A DNA stretch of 48,364 nucleotides from Lachnospiraceae bacterium JC7 (GTDB lineage Bacteria > Bacillota > Clostridia > Lachnospirales > Lachnospiraceae). Within the stretch, counting starts at the first letter, position 1. Each line of letters opens with the position of its first letter. Under the pieces are notes generated by a model. That model saw nothing but the letters and a program-made list of their open reading frames with translations. It searched no databases and had not been told where the DNA came from. Below, one piece after another: positions 26,744-36,152 of this stretch. Position numbers and translations under genes: made by a program. The DNA lies in the NCBI GenBank assembly GCA_000513555.1, contig ALYD01000024.1:1-48364 (forward strand). The letters run 5' to 3'.

Positions 26744-27544
26744 TCAAACCTCCTGCTCTGCAAATGCTTTCTCGAACTGTTCCTTATTCATAGGACTTCC
26801 GTGCCAACCGAACTGGTTCTCCATAAATGAAACGCCCTTGCCCTTCACTGTATGGCAGCAGATGAACTTTGGCTTTCCGTTGTGAGGAGCCTGAAGTGCT
26901 TCGTCGATAGCCTTGATATCATGTCCGTCTACATCATATACTTCCCATCCGAATGCCTTGAACTTGGCATTGATGTCGCCGAGATCCATAACCTCCTCGT
27001 TGGATCCGTCGATCTGAAGGTGGTTGTAATCAAGCATCCATGTGAGGTTGTCAAGCTTGTAATGAGCCGCTGACATAGCTGCCTCCCATACGAGACCTTC
27101 CTGACACTCACCATCACCAAGAACTGCATAAGTCTTCCATGTCTTCTTCTGAACCTTTGCACCAAGTGCAAGTCCGATAGAAACAGAAGCGCCCTGTCCG
27201 AGAGAACCTGTATTTACATCAACACCAGGTGTCTTCTTACAGTCGGGATGTCCCTGAAGGTGGCTGTGAAGCTGACGAAGGCTTGCGAGATCAGACTTAG
27301 GAAAATATCCAAGATCAGCAAGTATTGCGTAAAGTGTCGGGCAGGAATGTCCCTTACTGAGAACAAATCTGTCACGCTCAGGATTCTTCGGATCCTTAGG
27401 ATCGAGACCCTTCATTGTGTCATAGTAAAGTGCCATCAGCATCTCTACGCATGAAAGAGATCCGCCCGGATGTCCTGACTGACATGCAAAAAGCATCTTC
27501 AAAATTTCAGCACGGATTTCTTTCGCTTTCTTTTCGTAATCCAT
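26744..27544 (-). CDS. Transketolase, N-terminal subunit
   Basis: The 266-residue protein has the thiamine diphosphate-binding half: CQSGHPGGSLSCVEMLMALY, GHSCPTLYAIL, GSLGQGASVSIGLALGAK and the GDGECQEGLVWEA to LDYNHLQIDG stretch that binds Mg2+ and diphosphate. GAGGAGG precedes the ATG. It is first in a transcript with the C-subunit and cupin. A perfect TTGT-N3-ACAA palindrome lies about 170 nt upstream. Confidence 0.91.
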   Translation of the reverse strand: MDYEKKAKEIRAEILKMLFACQSGHPGGSLSCVEMLMALYYDTMKGLDPKDPKNPERDRFVLSKGHSCPTLYAILADLGYFPKSDLASLRQLHSHLQGHPDCKKTPGVDVNTGSLGQGASVSIGLALGAKVQKKTWKTYAVLGDGECQEGLVWEAAMSAAHYKLDNLTWMLDYNHLQIDGSNEEVMDLGDINAKFKAFGWEVYDVDGHDIKAIDEALQAPHNGKPKFICCHTVKGKGVSFMENQFGWHGSPMNKEQFEKAFAEQEV

Positions 27545-27715
27545 ATAAAACTCCTCCTCAATATGTTCGGCATTAAAAATGCTAGAGTAAACTTTAATAT
27601 ATGCAGAAATTATGTCAACATAATTCTGCTTTTGTACTGTAAATAAAAAGATTTTGTAGATGTTGTCTATTTTTTAACATACACTTTTGACTGTTTTATC
27701 CAAAAAGTTTTGTAA

Positions 27716-27728
27716 ATTGTAGAACAAT
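27716..27728. promoter_or_regulatory. Candidate GntR operator upstream of the transketolase genes
   Basis: ATTGT-AGA-ACAAT is a perfect 13-bp palindrome in the gap between the second ABC operon and the transketolase N-subunit gene, carrying the same core as the dctP sites. Confidence 0.6.
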
Positions 27729-27741
27729 CTCGAAATATCCA

Positions 27742-28575
27742 CTAACCCTTCACTGCACCCGCAGTAAGTCCCTCAACCAGCCTCTTCTGAGCAAAGAAGA
27801 ACATGATACATACAGGTATGATGGTAAGGATACCACCGGCAGTAAGAAGATCCCACTGTACACCTAGCTGTCCTATCAGTGACTTCAGTGCTACAGGTAT
27901 GGTTCGTGTTGCCGTATTTGTGAACATCATGGCAAAGGTGTATTCATTCCATGACTGCATGAAGATATATACGCCCGTCGCAATGATACTGGGTCTAAGC
28001 AGCGGAAATACTATCTTCATAAAAGCCTGTCCGCGGTTGCATCCGTCCACCATGGCAGCCTCTTCAAGAGACATGGGCAGATCGTTGATGAAACCGATGA
28101 GCAGCCAGACAGAAAACGGAATGGTAAATGTGGTATATGCAAGTACCAGAGATGTCGGTGTGTATAAAAGGTGCAGATTTCTCATGATGGAATACAGAGG
28201 AATCAGCAGAAGTACCGTCGGGAACATATTGTTGCAGAGGAAGATACTCATAAGTACTCTTCTTCCCGGGAATATGTATCTGGAAAATGCATACGCCGCC
28301 ATAGTTGCCACGGTGAGCGTGACCACAGTGGTGCACAACGCGACGATAAAACTGTTCTTCATGGCTGAAAAGAAGTCCACTGTACTCGTGAACAGCTTTC
28401 CGTAAGCCTCGAAATTCGGGTTTGCCGTCCAGTATGTGACCACCTTTCCATAGAGCTCATCGTAGGGCTTTATGGACGTAAGGAATGTCCAGTAAAACGG
28501 AAACAGTAAAAACAACAGCATCAGAAACAGTACGGTAAATTTCAGGGCAGTAAGTGCTTTAGGTTCTCTCTTCAT
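27742..28575 (-). CDS. CUT1 sugar ABC transporter permease, MalG type (second importer)
   Basis: About 277 residues with six predicted membrane segments, beginning FTVLFLMLLFLLFPFYWTFL. The EAA loop is SLEEAAMVDGCNRGQAFMKI and the C-terminus LVEGLTAGAVKG is typical. The ATG at 28575 overlaps the upstream permease stop (TGATG) with GGAGG seven nt before, so translation is coupled. It differs clearly from the pectin-island permease. As there, no ATPase gene is present. Confidence 0.9.
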   Translation of the reverse strand: MKREPKALTALKFTVLFLMLLFLLFPFYWTFLTSIKPYDELYGKVVTYWTANPNFEAYGKLFTSTVDFFSAMKNSFIVALCTTVVTLTVATMAAYAFSRYIFPGRRVLMSIFLCNNMFPTVLLLIPLYSIMRNLHLLYTPTSLVLAYTTFTIPFSVWLLIGFINDLPMSLEEAAMVDGCNRGQAFMKIVFPLLRPSIIATGVYIFMQSWNEYTFAMMFTNTATRTIPVALKSLIGQLGVQWDLLTAGGILTIIPVCIMFFFAQKRLVEGLTAGAVKG

Positions 28576-29447
28576 CACTTCTCCTCCTTGAAATTCATTC
28601 TCAGGTACGGTACTACAACAACCAGGAGCAGCAGCGCCAGACAGATAGCCATGGCAGATGCATAGCCCAGGTTCAAAGCATTGGCCTTGTTATAGATGTA
28701 TACCGACAGGGTCTGGGTCGAATAGGCAGGACCGCCCTCAGTCATGTTGAAGATCACATCAACAGAGTTTGCCACCCATATGATCCTGAGAAGACCTGTT
28801 ACAAAGATGGTGTTCTTTATGGAAGGAATGGTGATGTAGAACAGCCTCTGAAGCCTGCTGGCTCCGTCTATCTCCGCAGCTTCATACATATCGGTCGATA
28901 CGCCCTGAAGCGCTGCCAGAAGCATGAGAGCAAAGAAAGGTATGCCCTGCCATACGATGGTCACTATGACCGAAGGAAAGGCTGTGGGTTTCTGTGACAG
29001 AAAGGCTATCTTATCGTTTATGATATGGAGTCTCATGAGCACGTCATTGAGCACGCCTGCATTTCCATCATATATCCATCTCCACATGAGACCTATGAGA
29101 ACTCCCGGAGTTACCCATGGCACCATGCTCACTGCTCTTACCAATCCTCTTCCTCTGAAATGTGAGTTAAGTATCAGTGCAAGTACAAAGCCGAAAAAGA
29201 ACTGGAAACCTACACCGAAGATGACCCACAGTATGGTTCTGAAAACCGCATTTATGAACTGTTTATCCATAAATGCGTTGAAATAATTGTTAAGACCGAT
29301 AAAAGCTATATCCTTGGGGCGCCTCAGATCATAATTCTGAAAGCTCATCATGATGGCATTTATTACAGGTACAAACACCACGCACATGATGATCAGAGTC
29401 GCGGGAGCCACAAGCAGGAAAGGCCATATAGAACGCTTTTTAGTCAT
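28575..29447 (-). CDS. CUT1 sugar ABC transporter permease, MalF type (second importer)
   Basis: The 290-residue membrane protein opens WPFLLVAPATLIIMCVVFVP and carries the EAA loop DMYEAAEIDGASRLQRLFYI. GAGGAG precedes the ATG. It lies between the binding-protein gene and the second permease. The operon leader has a TTGT-N3-ACAA palindrome, linking it to the TRAP/transketolase regulon. Confidence 0.9.
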   Translation of the reverse strand: MTKKRSIWPFLLVAPATLIIMCVVFVPVINAIMMSFQNYDLRRPKDIAFIGLNNYFNAFMDKQFINAVFRTILWVIFGVGFQFFFGFVLALILNSHFRGRGLVRAVSMVPWVTPGVLIGLMWRWIYDGNAGVLNDVLMRLHIINDKIAFLSQKPTAFPSVIVTIVWQGIPFFALMLLAALQGVSTDMYEAAEIDGASRLQRLFYITIPSIKNTIFVTGLLRIIWVANSVDVIFNMTEGGPAYSTQTLSVYIYNKANALNLGYASAMAICLALLLLVVVVPYLRMNFKEEK

Positions 29448-29593
29448 GTCAATCTCCTCAGTTGTCTCTTTTCACAGCTCAGTCGAGGACATAGCCCCGA
29501 CTGAATCAATACTCAATCCCCTATGTGACGACATAAGTGTCATAAGTCTGTCTCCGCCTTTTTACACTCATGTCTTTTTTCACTTTAGATCAC

Positions 29594-30955
29594 TTATTTC
29601 CAAAGACCATCCTGAAGGATCTGCATAGCATCTGCTGCAGTTATGTCTCCTGTAAGAGCCTGAGCAACTGTATTAGGCCAGAGATCGCTGATCCACTCGG
29701 TTGTTGTATCTCTGATAGGAAGGATACCTGCATAGCTCTCACCGTCAAGTGATGCCTTCATGAAACGGTTATTCTGGAAGTAATCGCCTGCACCTACTGT
29801 CTTTGATACAGGAACGTTTCCTGTGCCTTCGCACCACATCTTCTGTCCTTCACCTGTTGCAAGGTACTTGACCCACTCAAAAGCTGCATCAGGATGCTCG
29901 CATGAGCTGAAGATAACAGTCTCAGTGTCACCCATGGATGTCCACTGTCCCTTACCTGCAGGGAACGGGAATGCTGATACATCGTCACCGAAGATCTCTT
30001 CCATCTTTCCGGAAGATCCTGTGTGGTGGATGGTCATAGCTGTAAGCCCTGACTGGAAGTTTGCGATGATCTCATTGAAACCGTCTGATGTTGCGGTTGG
30101 AGGTACATATCCGTTTGTATAGAGATCGATGAAGTCCTGCATGCCGGCTACTGATGCATCGGATGTAAGATCCTCAAAGCTTCCTCCTTCACCGTGTACG
30201 AATGAGCCCCATGGCTCCTGTCCGCCCTTGGCACCTCTCATACCGAAGCCGTAAACGTCTGTCTTTCCGTCTCCGTCTGTATCGAGAGTACACTTCTTTA
30301 TATCCTCAAGGAACTCCTCATAGGTCTTCGGAACCTCTGTGATACCGGCCTTCTCAAAGATAGACGGTCTGTAATATACATAGAGGACCTGAATGTTCCA
30401 TGGCATAACGTACATCTTCGAACTGTCTCCGCCGGCTTCCTTCATGACGCTGTAAATGTTGTCGTCGATGTCGCTCTTTGTATCCATAGCGTCTACATAA
30501 GGCGTAAGGTCAAGAAGCAGATCGTTGTTTACAAAAAGAGGTGTGGATGTGAGCTTCCATGTAGAAACATCAACATCGGATCCGCCCATCTTTGCATTGA
30601 AAAGGTTCTCTGCGTAAGCACCGCCGTCCCATGGCTGCTCTTCACCGACTACAGTGATTCCCTTTCCGTTCTCTGAATTGAACTTCTTGATGATGTCCTG
30701 CATGAGAGCTGAATAATCAGTGTTGTCAGCCCAATACTGGAACTTGATGGTAACAGCCTCATCGCTTGTCTTTTCTTCAGCTTTTGGGGTCTCAGCCGCT
30801 GCAGCCTGAGTGGCGGCTTCCGTCTTTGCCGCTTCAGTCTTCGCTGCTTCCGTCGCCTGTGTTCCCGATGAACCGCAGGCTGTCAATGCACTTGCCGCCA
30901 TAGCAGCCGCTGTAGCCACTGCCATGATTTTTCTCGTAACAAGTCTTTTTCTCAT
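29594..30955 (-). CDS. Sugar ABC transporter substrate-binding lipoprotein (second importer)
   Basis: The 453-residue protein has a signal peptide ending in the lipobox ALTACG, a Thr/Ala/Glu-rich linker and an extracellular solute-binding domain (IKFQYWADNTDYSALMQDII, DVSTWKLTSTPLFV, MTIHHTGSSGKM). AAGGAGG precedes the ATG at 30955. It is first in its operon; a gap of 146 nt with a TCAGTCG/CGACTGA hairpin separates it from the permeases. The sugar bound is unknown. It shares only family-level resemblance with the pectin-island binding protein. Confidence 0.92.
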   Translation of the reverse strand: MRKRLVTRKIMAVATAAAMAASALTACGSSGTQATEAAKTEAAKTEAATQAAAAETPKAEEKTSDEAVTIKFQYWADNTDYSALMQDIIKKFNSENGKGITVVGEEQPWDGGAYAENLFNAKMGGSDVDVSTWKLTSTPLFVNNDLLLDLTPYVDAMDTKSDIDDNIYSVMKEAGGDSSKMYVMPWNIQVLYVYYRPSIFEKAGITEVPKTYEEFLEDIKKCTLDTDGDGKTDVYGFGMRGAKGGQEPWGSFVHGEGGSFEDLTSDASVAGMQDFIDLYTNGYVPPTATSDGFNEIIANFQSGLTAMTIHHTGSSGKMEEIFGDDVSAFPFPAGKGQWTSMGDTETVIFSSCEHPDAAFEWVKYLATGEGQKMWCEGTGNVPVSKTVGAGDYFQNNRFMKASLDGESYAGILPIRDTTTEWISDLWPNTVAQALTGDITAADAMQILQDGLWK

Positions 30956-31177
30956 GAATTTTCCTCCTTGGATTTTTTTCTCGCTCCTGTTTCCTTTTCG
31001 GAAACACTAAATTGTCTGTCATTATCGTAACACTTTGTCCTATGTTTGTCTAACGTTATTTGTGCATATTACACTATTTTTTTGATTTAATGTGTTGCCT
31101 TATTGATTATTTTATTAAATATAGTACGGATTCGCCTTTTATTTGTAGTACAATTTCTACCCCTTTTCATACAAAGG
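30956..31177 (-). promoter_or_regulatory. Leader of the second ABC operon with candidate GntR operator
   Basis: No gene is seen here. TTGT-AGT-ACAA (31143-31153) is an exact copy of the palindrome pattern found upstream of dctP and the transketolase genes. A hairpin GTTTCC-N5-GGAAAC lies nearer the start codon, around 30990-31006. Confidence 0.5.
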
Positions 31178-31218
31178 AAAAGACCTTTTGTGACAATTCA
31201 CGTCACAAAAGGTCTTTT
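31178..31218 (-). terminator. Terminator after fbp
   Basis: AAAAGACCTTTTGTGAC and GTCACAAAAGGTCTTTT form a perfect 17-bp stem with a 7-nt loop, 77 nt past the fbp stop. Confidence 0.85.
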
Positions 31219-31295
31219 ATTCTTTACTATATGACTATCAGATTTTACTCCCTTACATTATGTAAGTCCCCCTCTTTGCGAATAAAGATCCGATC

Positions 31296-33257
31296 TTACC
31301 TCTTCTTCGGGATCACCTCTCCCTGCTCAAGTATGTCACCGTTTCTGTATGCTGCAAGAAGCTCTTCAAGATCTGATATCTGCTTCTTAAGCTCTCTTCC
31401 GTTGTCGGTTTCTCCGACACGTACCCTTGTCTTCATCTGCTCGACAAGCTGGATCTCAGGTGTATTCTCCGAACCCTTCTTGAAGCCCTTATGCTCTGCA
31501 AGAGCAAGGTGGCGGGAATTGTAGATAAGTGTGTATCCGGCGATACCTGTTCTTGAGTGATAAGCCTTCGAAATACCGCCGTCGATGATGAAAAGCTTTC
31601 CGTTCGCCTTGATAGGTGACTCTCCCATCTTGGTCTTCACAGGCACATGACCGTTCACGATATGGGAGGCAGAAGCATTGACACCGAACTCCTCAAAGAT
31701 CTTGTCCACATACTTTTCTTCCTTCACGAGGTCGTAGTAGGCATTGAACCTTTCCTTGTGGGTCGCAGTATCCTCGATGAAGCAGTGCTCAAAGGTCGTT
31801 ATCTTATCCTTACCGAAAAGCGGTGAGTTAGGTCCGCACCACATGTACCAGAAAAAGTCTGTGGCATAGAGCTTGCCCTGGGGATCGTTCTCCCCGTTAA
31901 GGAAATAAGCGTCTATAGCCTTGTCATTAAAGTAATCAAGAAGTGCCTTTCCGGAAAATACCCCGTCCGGTGTAGTTATCTTTCTGAAGCTTCCATCCTT
32001 CTCCATAGGGATACAGCCGTGATAAAGGATATTGTTGTTGACCACCTTATACATAGAGCCGTTCGTAAAGAAAAAACGGATATGCTTCTGAAGAAGCTGG
32101 GAATGGGTGAAGCTGTAGATAAGTGTCTTCATAAGCGCTTCTTCCCGCTCTGTAAGCTTATACGGATGCTTCGGATCTATGGTAGGGAAGTTCTTATCCT
32201 TAAGCGGATAAACCTTTCCGTCAATGTTTACAGTGCCCTTCTCATAGTCCACCTTCTCAAGAAGCAGTCTATGCTCAAGATGGTACTCGGGATGTCTCTT
32301 TATGAGAAGTCCCTCCTCCTTCAGCATGATGATGGATATGGCCTTACACATCTTTGCCGCAAGAGCCGGAGAAACCGAGTCGGAAACATTGGAATCCAGA
32401 AGATGTGGCTGGAAACACTCACAAGGATCATCACCGTAAACCTCTTCGGCATACATGGAAAGAGGTCTCAGATTAATTCCGTAGCCATCCTCCAGCACAT
32501 CGAAGGAATTGTATGAGGTGGCGATGCGGAGAACATTGGCTATACATGCCGGATTTCCGCAGACAGCTCCCATCCAGTCGGCGTCATGATTGCCCCACTG
32601 TATATCCACATCATGGAAGCTCATAAGCTCCTCCATGATACGGTCGGCATGAGGGCCTCTGTCGAAGATGTCTCCTATGATATGAAGATTATCGATGACC
32701 AGGTTCTGGATAAGCTCACACAGTGCGATGATGAAATCGTCGCCCATATCAATGTCTATGATGGCATTCATGATCTCACGAAGATACCCCTTCTTATCCT
32801 CGTCATGACTGTCTATGTGAAGAAGCTCATCGATGGCATAGGCGTAGTTCTTCGGCATCTTTTTACGAACCTTGGAACGTGTGAATTTGGAAGAAACCAC
32901 CCGGCAGATATTTATGAGACGGTGAATGGTTATACGCTGCCACTCGGCCGAATCCTTCTCCTTATGCTGTGGAGAAGAAAGAATGTCTCTTGGATAATAG
33001 ATAAGATTTGCGAGCTCTAACTGCTCTTCCTCAGGTAAAAGATTTCCGAAGGTCTCATCGATCTTATCTCTTACGATACCGGATGCGGAACGCATAAGGT
33101 AAATGAAGGCATCACTCTCGCCATGAAGATCCGAGAAGAAATACTCCGTTCCCTTAGGCAGGGCACAGATGGCGCGCAGGTTGATGATCTCAGCACCTGC
33201 ATCTGTTGCAGTAGGAAACTGCTTGGCTAATAACTTCAAATAATCAAGATCACGCAT
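31296..33257 (-). CDS. fbp: Fructose-1,6-bisphosphatase, class III
   Basis: At 653 residues it matches the long Firmicutes Fbp. A metallophosphoesterase core is split over the chain: YFFSDLHGES (first metal ligands), IIGDIFDRGPHADRI, WGNHDADWMG and HIVNGHVPVKTK. It removes the 1-phosphate of fructose 1,6-bisphosphate in gluconeogenesis. Growth on uronic acids or pentoses needs this step, which fits the sugar-acid genes around it; the reversible PPi-PFK in the same window could bypass it. GGAG lies 8 nt before the ATG. A 26-bp inverted repeat sits in its promoter region. Confidence 0.94.
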   Translation of the reverse strand: MRDLDYLKLLAKQFPTATDAGAEIINLRAICALPKGTEYFFSDLHGESDAFIYLMRSASGIVRDKIDETFGNLLPEEEQLELANLIYYPRDILSSPQHKEKDSAEWQRITIHRLINICRVVSSKFTRSKVRKKMPKNYAYAIDELLHIDSHDEDKKGYLREIMNAIIDIDMGDDFIIALCELIQNLVIDNLHIIGDIFDRGPHADRIMEELMSFHDVDIQWGNHDADWMGAVCGNPACIANVLRIATSYNSFDVLEDGYGINLRPLSMYAEEVYGDDPCECFQPHLLDSNVSDSVSPALAAKMCKAISIIMLKEEGLLIKRHPEYHLEHRLLLEKVDYEKGTVNIDGKVYPLKDKNFPTIDPKHPYKLTEREEALMKTLIYSFTHSQLLQKHIRFFFTNGSMYKVVNNNILYHGCIPMEKDGSFRKITTPDGVFSGKALLDYFNDKAIDAYFLNGENDPQGKLYATDFFWYMWCGPNSPLFGKDKITTFEHCFIEDTATHKERFNAYYDLVKEEKYVDKIFEEFGVNASASHIVNGHVPVKTKMGESPIKANGKLFIIDGGISKAYHSRTGIAGYTLIYNSRHLALAEHKGFKKGSENTPEIQLVEQMKTRVRVGETDNGRELKKQISDLEELLAAYRNGDILEQGEVIPKKR

Positions 33258-33373
33258 TTCAAATACTCCATTAACAAATCTCTTTGGTCATGACCAAATA
33301 CTTTTAACTACTTCCCGAAAGTTAAAAGACCAACAAACATGTACTAATTATATAAGGCCAAGCGATTATAATC

Positions 33374-33399
33374 TATACAAAATGACGATTGTTTGTATA
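33374..33399. promoter_or_regulatory. Inverted repeat TATACAAA-N10-TTTGTATA upstream of fbp
   Basis: A perfect 8-bp inverted repeat with a 10-nt centre lies next to a minus-strand TATAAT (33370-33365), where the -35 element would be expected. It looks like a repressor or activator site. The rest of the 319-bp fbp-ftsH gap holds only the ftsH terminator. Confidence 0.45.
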
Positions 33400-33462
33400 A
33401 AAGAACCAAATTTCAACAAATTTTTAACAATTCTTATAACCAGCTTCTTTTGCGCAATCAAA

Positions 33463-33514
33463 AAGAGTCACTGACTGTCACCGGTTTATTCACCGCTTCA
33501 AGTCTGTGACTCTT
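33463..33514 (-). terminator. Terminator after ftsH
   Basis: AAGAGTCACTGACT pairs with AGTCTGTGACTCTT with one mismatch, followed by TTTTTG on the minus strand. Confidence 0.8.
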
Positions 33515-33576
33515 GTTCTATATATTTATTTTACTGTTTTATCCCGGAGACAAAATTTATAATCTGCCGAAATACG

Positions 33577-35637
33577 TTACATCTCCGCCTCTGAAGATGG
33601 TGCTATAACAGAAGGATCAATCTCCTTTCTGTTAAGTATATCCATAAACTCCGCACCTGTGATGGTCTCCTTCTCATAAAGGAATTTGGTGATCTCATGA
33701 AGCTTGTTGATATTGTCCTGAAGAAGCTTATATGCCTTATCATGCTGCTTCTTAACGAGATCAACAGTCATTTTATCGATCATGGTCTGAGTCTCGGGTG
33801 AACATGTAAGGGATGCATCACCGCCGAGATACTGGTTCTGGATATGCTCCATGGCAACCATACCGATCTCATCCGCCATACCGTAGCGTGTGATCATGGC
33901 TCTCGCATACTTGGTAGCCTGCTCGATATCATTGCTTGCACCGGTTGTACAGGTATGGAAGATAAGCTCTTCTGCACAACGTCCGCCCGTAAGAGTAGCT
34001 ATCTTATTCTCAAGCTCCTCCTTTGAGTATAGATAATGATTTCCCTCTTCCTCAACCTGCATGGTGTAACCGAGGGCTCCGGAGGTTCTCGGAATGATTG
34101 TGATCTTCTGAACAGGTGCGCTGTTCTTCTGAAGAGCAGCCACCAGCGCGTGACCGACCTCATGATATGAAACGATGAGCTTCTCCTTATCTGTCATGAC
34201 CTTGTTCTTCTTCTGATAACCGGCGATGACCACCTCGATGGACTCCTCAAGATCCGACTGGATAACTCTCTCACGTCCGGCTCTTACGGCACGGAGAGCC
34301 GACTCATTGATGATGTTTGCAAGCTCTGCACCGCTGGCACCTGCTGCTGCCTTTGCGATAGCTTCGAGATTGACATTCTCAGCCATCTTAATGTCTCTTG
34401 CGTGAACCTTCAGTATATCGATTCTTCCCTGGAAATCCGGAAGCTCTACAGGAACTCTTCGGTCAAATCTGCCCGGTCTTAAAAGCGCTGGATCCAGAGA
34501 ATCCGGCTGGTTTGTTGCAGCAAGGATGATGATAGCCTTTGATGAGTCAAAACCGTCCATCTCTGTAAGAAGCTGATTGAGGGTCTGCTCACGCTCATCG
34601 TTTCCGCCGACAGCTCCGCCGCCTCTCTTTTTACCGATGGCATCGATCTCATCGATGAATACGATACAAGGTGACTTCTTCTTTGCCTGGTCGAAAAGAT
34701 CTCTTACCTTGGCAGCACCCATTCCCACGAACATCTCTACGAACTCAGAACCTGAGATAGAGAAGAAAGGAACATTAGCCTCGCCTGCCACAGCCTTGGC
34801 AAGAAGGGTCTTACCTGTTCCGGGAGGGCCTACAAGAAGAGCTCCCTTAGGAATATGAGCACCGATCTCTGTATACTTGTCCGGCTCCTTAAGGTAATCG
34901 ACCATCTCACTGAGAAGCTCCTTGGCCTCGTCTTCACCGGCAACATCCTTGAAGCTTACCTTGTTCTCACCTGTAGCTTCGTACTCTCTTGCATTGGACT
35001 TTCCGAAGCCTCCGAACATTCCGCCGCCTCCCATGGAACCCATGGAAGAAGCCATCCTCTTGGAGAGCCAGTTACCCAGAGCCCAGAAAATAAGGATAGG
35101 GAATATCCAGCTTAAAAGGAAGGAAAGGATAGGACTGGTCTCAACAGGGATGTCTTCCTCAAAGTTAACATTTTGATTGTTGAGGGTGTCAAGCACCGAA
35201 GCTTCCACAAACTGGTTTTTCAAACGTCCCGTCCGGCAGGTGATGGCCTGGCCGTTTACATTGGCCACATATACTATAGAGTCATCGTTCAGATTCACCT
35301 TGGTGACAGCGCTGTTGTTCACAGCATTGATGAACTCTGAGTATGTGGTATCACGGACTGAACGTGAAAGAAGTGACGGAAAAACAAAGGTGTTTAAAAG
35401 AAGTATGATTATAAGTGCCACAAAATAATAAAAGACAAGAGGTCTTCTGTTACGCGGCTTATAGCTGTTTCCATTGTTATTCTGATTGTTCGGGTTGAAA
35501 CGATTGAAGAAATCATTGAAGTTATTGAACCCGTTGTCGTTTTGATTATTCTGATTATTTCCGGAATAGTTCTCATTAGAAAGACTAATTCCCGATGATA
35601 ACCTTTTCCTTTTGAAAGCATTGAAGATATTTACCAT
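33577..35637 (-). CDS. ftsH: ATP-dependent zinc metalloprotease FtsH
   Basis: The 686-residue protein has two membrane helices (residues about 66-90 and 168-188) flanking an extracytoplasmic domain, then an AAA+ module with Walker A GPPGTGKT (270-277), Walker [13 protein letters not shown] and the arginine-finger region [10 protein letters not shown], and a zinc protease domain with HEVGH (492-496). It degrades membrane and short-lived regulatory proteins as a hexamer. Odd: the first 60 residues are extended and very rich in Asn (19 of residues 21-58), a cytoplasmic low-complexity tail absent from Escherichia coli FtsH. AAGGG precedes the ATG. Confidence 0.95.
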   Translation of the reverse strand: MVNIFNAFKRKRLSSGISLSNENYSGNNQNNQNDNGFNNFNDFFNRFNPNNQNNNGNSYKPRNRRPLVFYYFVALIIILLLNTFVFPSLLSRSVRDTTYSEFINAVNNSAVTKVNLNDDSIVYVANVNGQAITCRTGRLKNQFVEASVLDTLNNQNVNFEEDIPVETSPILSFLLSWIFPILIFWALGNWLSKRMASSMGSMGGGGMFGGFGKSNAREYEATGENKVSFKDVAGEDEAKELLSEMVDYLKEPDKYTEIGAHIPKGALLVGPPGTGKTLLAKAVAGEANVPFFSISGSEFVEMFVGMGAAKVRDLFDQAKKKSPCIVFIDEIDAIGKKRGGGAVGGNDEREQTLNQLLTEMDGFDSSKAIIILAATNQPDSLDPALLRPGRFDRRVPVELPDFQGRIDILKVHARDIKMAENVNLEAIAKAAAGASGAELANIINESALRAVRAGRERVIQSDLEESIEVVIAGYQKKNKVMTDKEKLIVSYHEVGHALVAALQKNSAPVQKITIIPRTSGALGYTMQVEEEGNHYLYSKEELENKIATLTGGRCAEELIFHTCTTGASNDIEQATKYARAMITRYGMADEIGMVAMEHIQNQYLGGDASLTCSPETQTMIDKMTVDLVKKQHDKAYKLLQDNINKLHEITKFLYEKETITGAEFMDILNRKEIDPSVIAPSSEAEM

Positions 35638-35753
35638 ATGATGCCCTTTCTGCTACTCTCATCCCATATGTGTCATTAGTTTGACTTGATGATACCAAAT
35701 ATACCGATTAAATGTGTATACATTGTGAAAAAACATTAACAAAAGATAAAAAT

Positions 35754-35780
35754 TTAGCAGTCGGATATTCCGACTGCTAA
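35754..35780 (-). terminator. Terminator after the CsoR-like gene
   Basis: TTAGCAGTCGGA and TCCGACTGCTAA form a perfect 12-bp stem with a 3-nt loop, followed by ATTTTTATCTTTTG on the minus strand. Confidence 0.85.
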
Positions 35781-35799
35781 TAAATCTCTTTCCAAATAG

Positions 35800-36114
35800 T
35801 CACTTCATTGTCTTTTTCAAAAGCTCACAGAGCTCATCCACAACTTCATCATTTCCTTCTCTGATGTCATCAACGACACAGGACTTTATATGCGCAGAAA
35901 GGAGCTCTTTATTGAAGGAATTAAGGGATGCCTGAACAGAACTGACCTGCATGAGAACATCAGGACAGTACCTGTTTTCCTCTATCATCTTTTTGATCCC
36001 GCAGATCTGCCCCTCTATACGATTAAGTCTGTTGACCAGTGCCTTCACCTGCTCAGCGGTTCTAGGCTTATGCTTGTGTCTCTCATTTTCATCAGCGCTG
36101 CAGCAACATGCCAT
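35800..36114 (-). CDS. csoR: CsoR-family metal-sensing repressor
   Basis: A 104-residue all-helical DUF156 protein: VKALVNRLNRIEGQICGIKK, ENRYCPDVLMQVSSVQASL and LLSAHIKSCVVDDI. The three ligand positions are Cys, His, Cys, as in Cu(I)-sensing CsoR, rather than the Cys-His-His of RcnR or the Cys-Cys of CstR. An N-terminal CCC plus His-rich stretch could add metal affinity. I favour ATG 36114 (GGGGG 8 nt upstream) over ATG 36129, with little certainty. It is monocistronic with no copper pump nearby, so targets must lie elsewhere; a CsoR-like operator in front of it suggests autoregulation. Confidence 0.87.
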   Translation of the reverse strand: MACCCSADENERHKHKPRTAEQVKALVNRLNRIEGQICGIKKMIEENRYCPDVLMQVSSVQASLNSFNKELLSAHIKSCVVDDIREGNDEVVDELCELLKKTMK

Positions 36115-36152
36115 GAAATATACCCCCATGCCCTATGATATTTACTCAAACT

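Noticed and set aside
20519..27544. Assignment of the transketolase/transaldolase locus to apiose or sulfoquinovose breakdown
   Set aside because: The kinases, isomerases, dehydrogenases or exporters that define those pathways are not in the locus.
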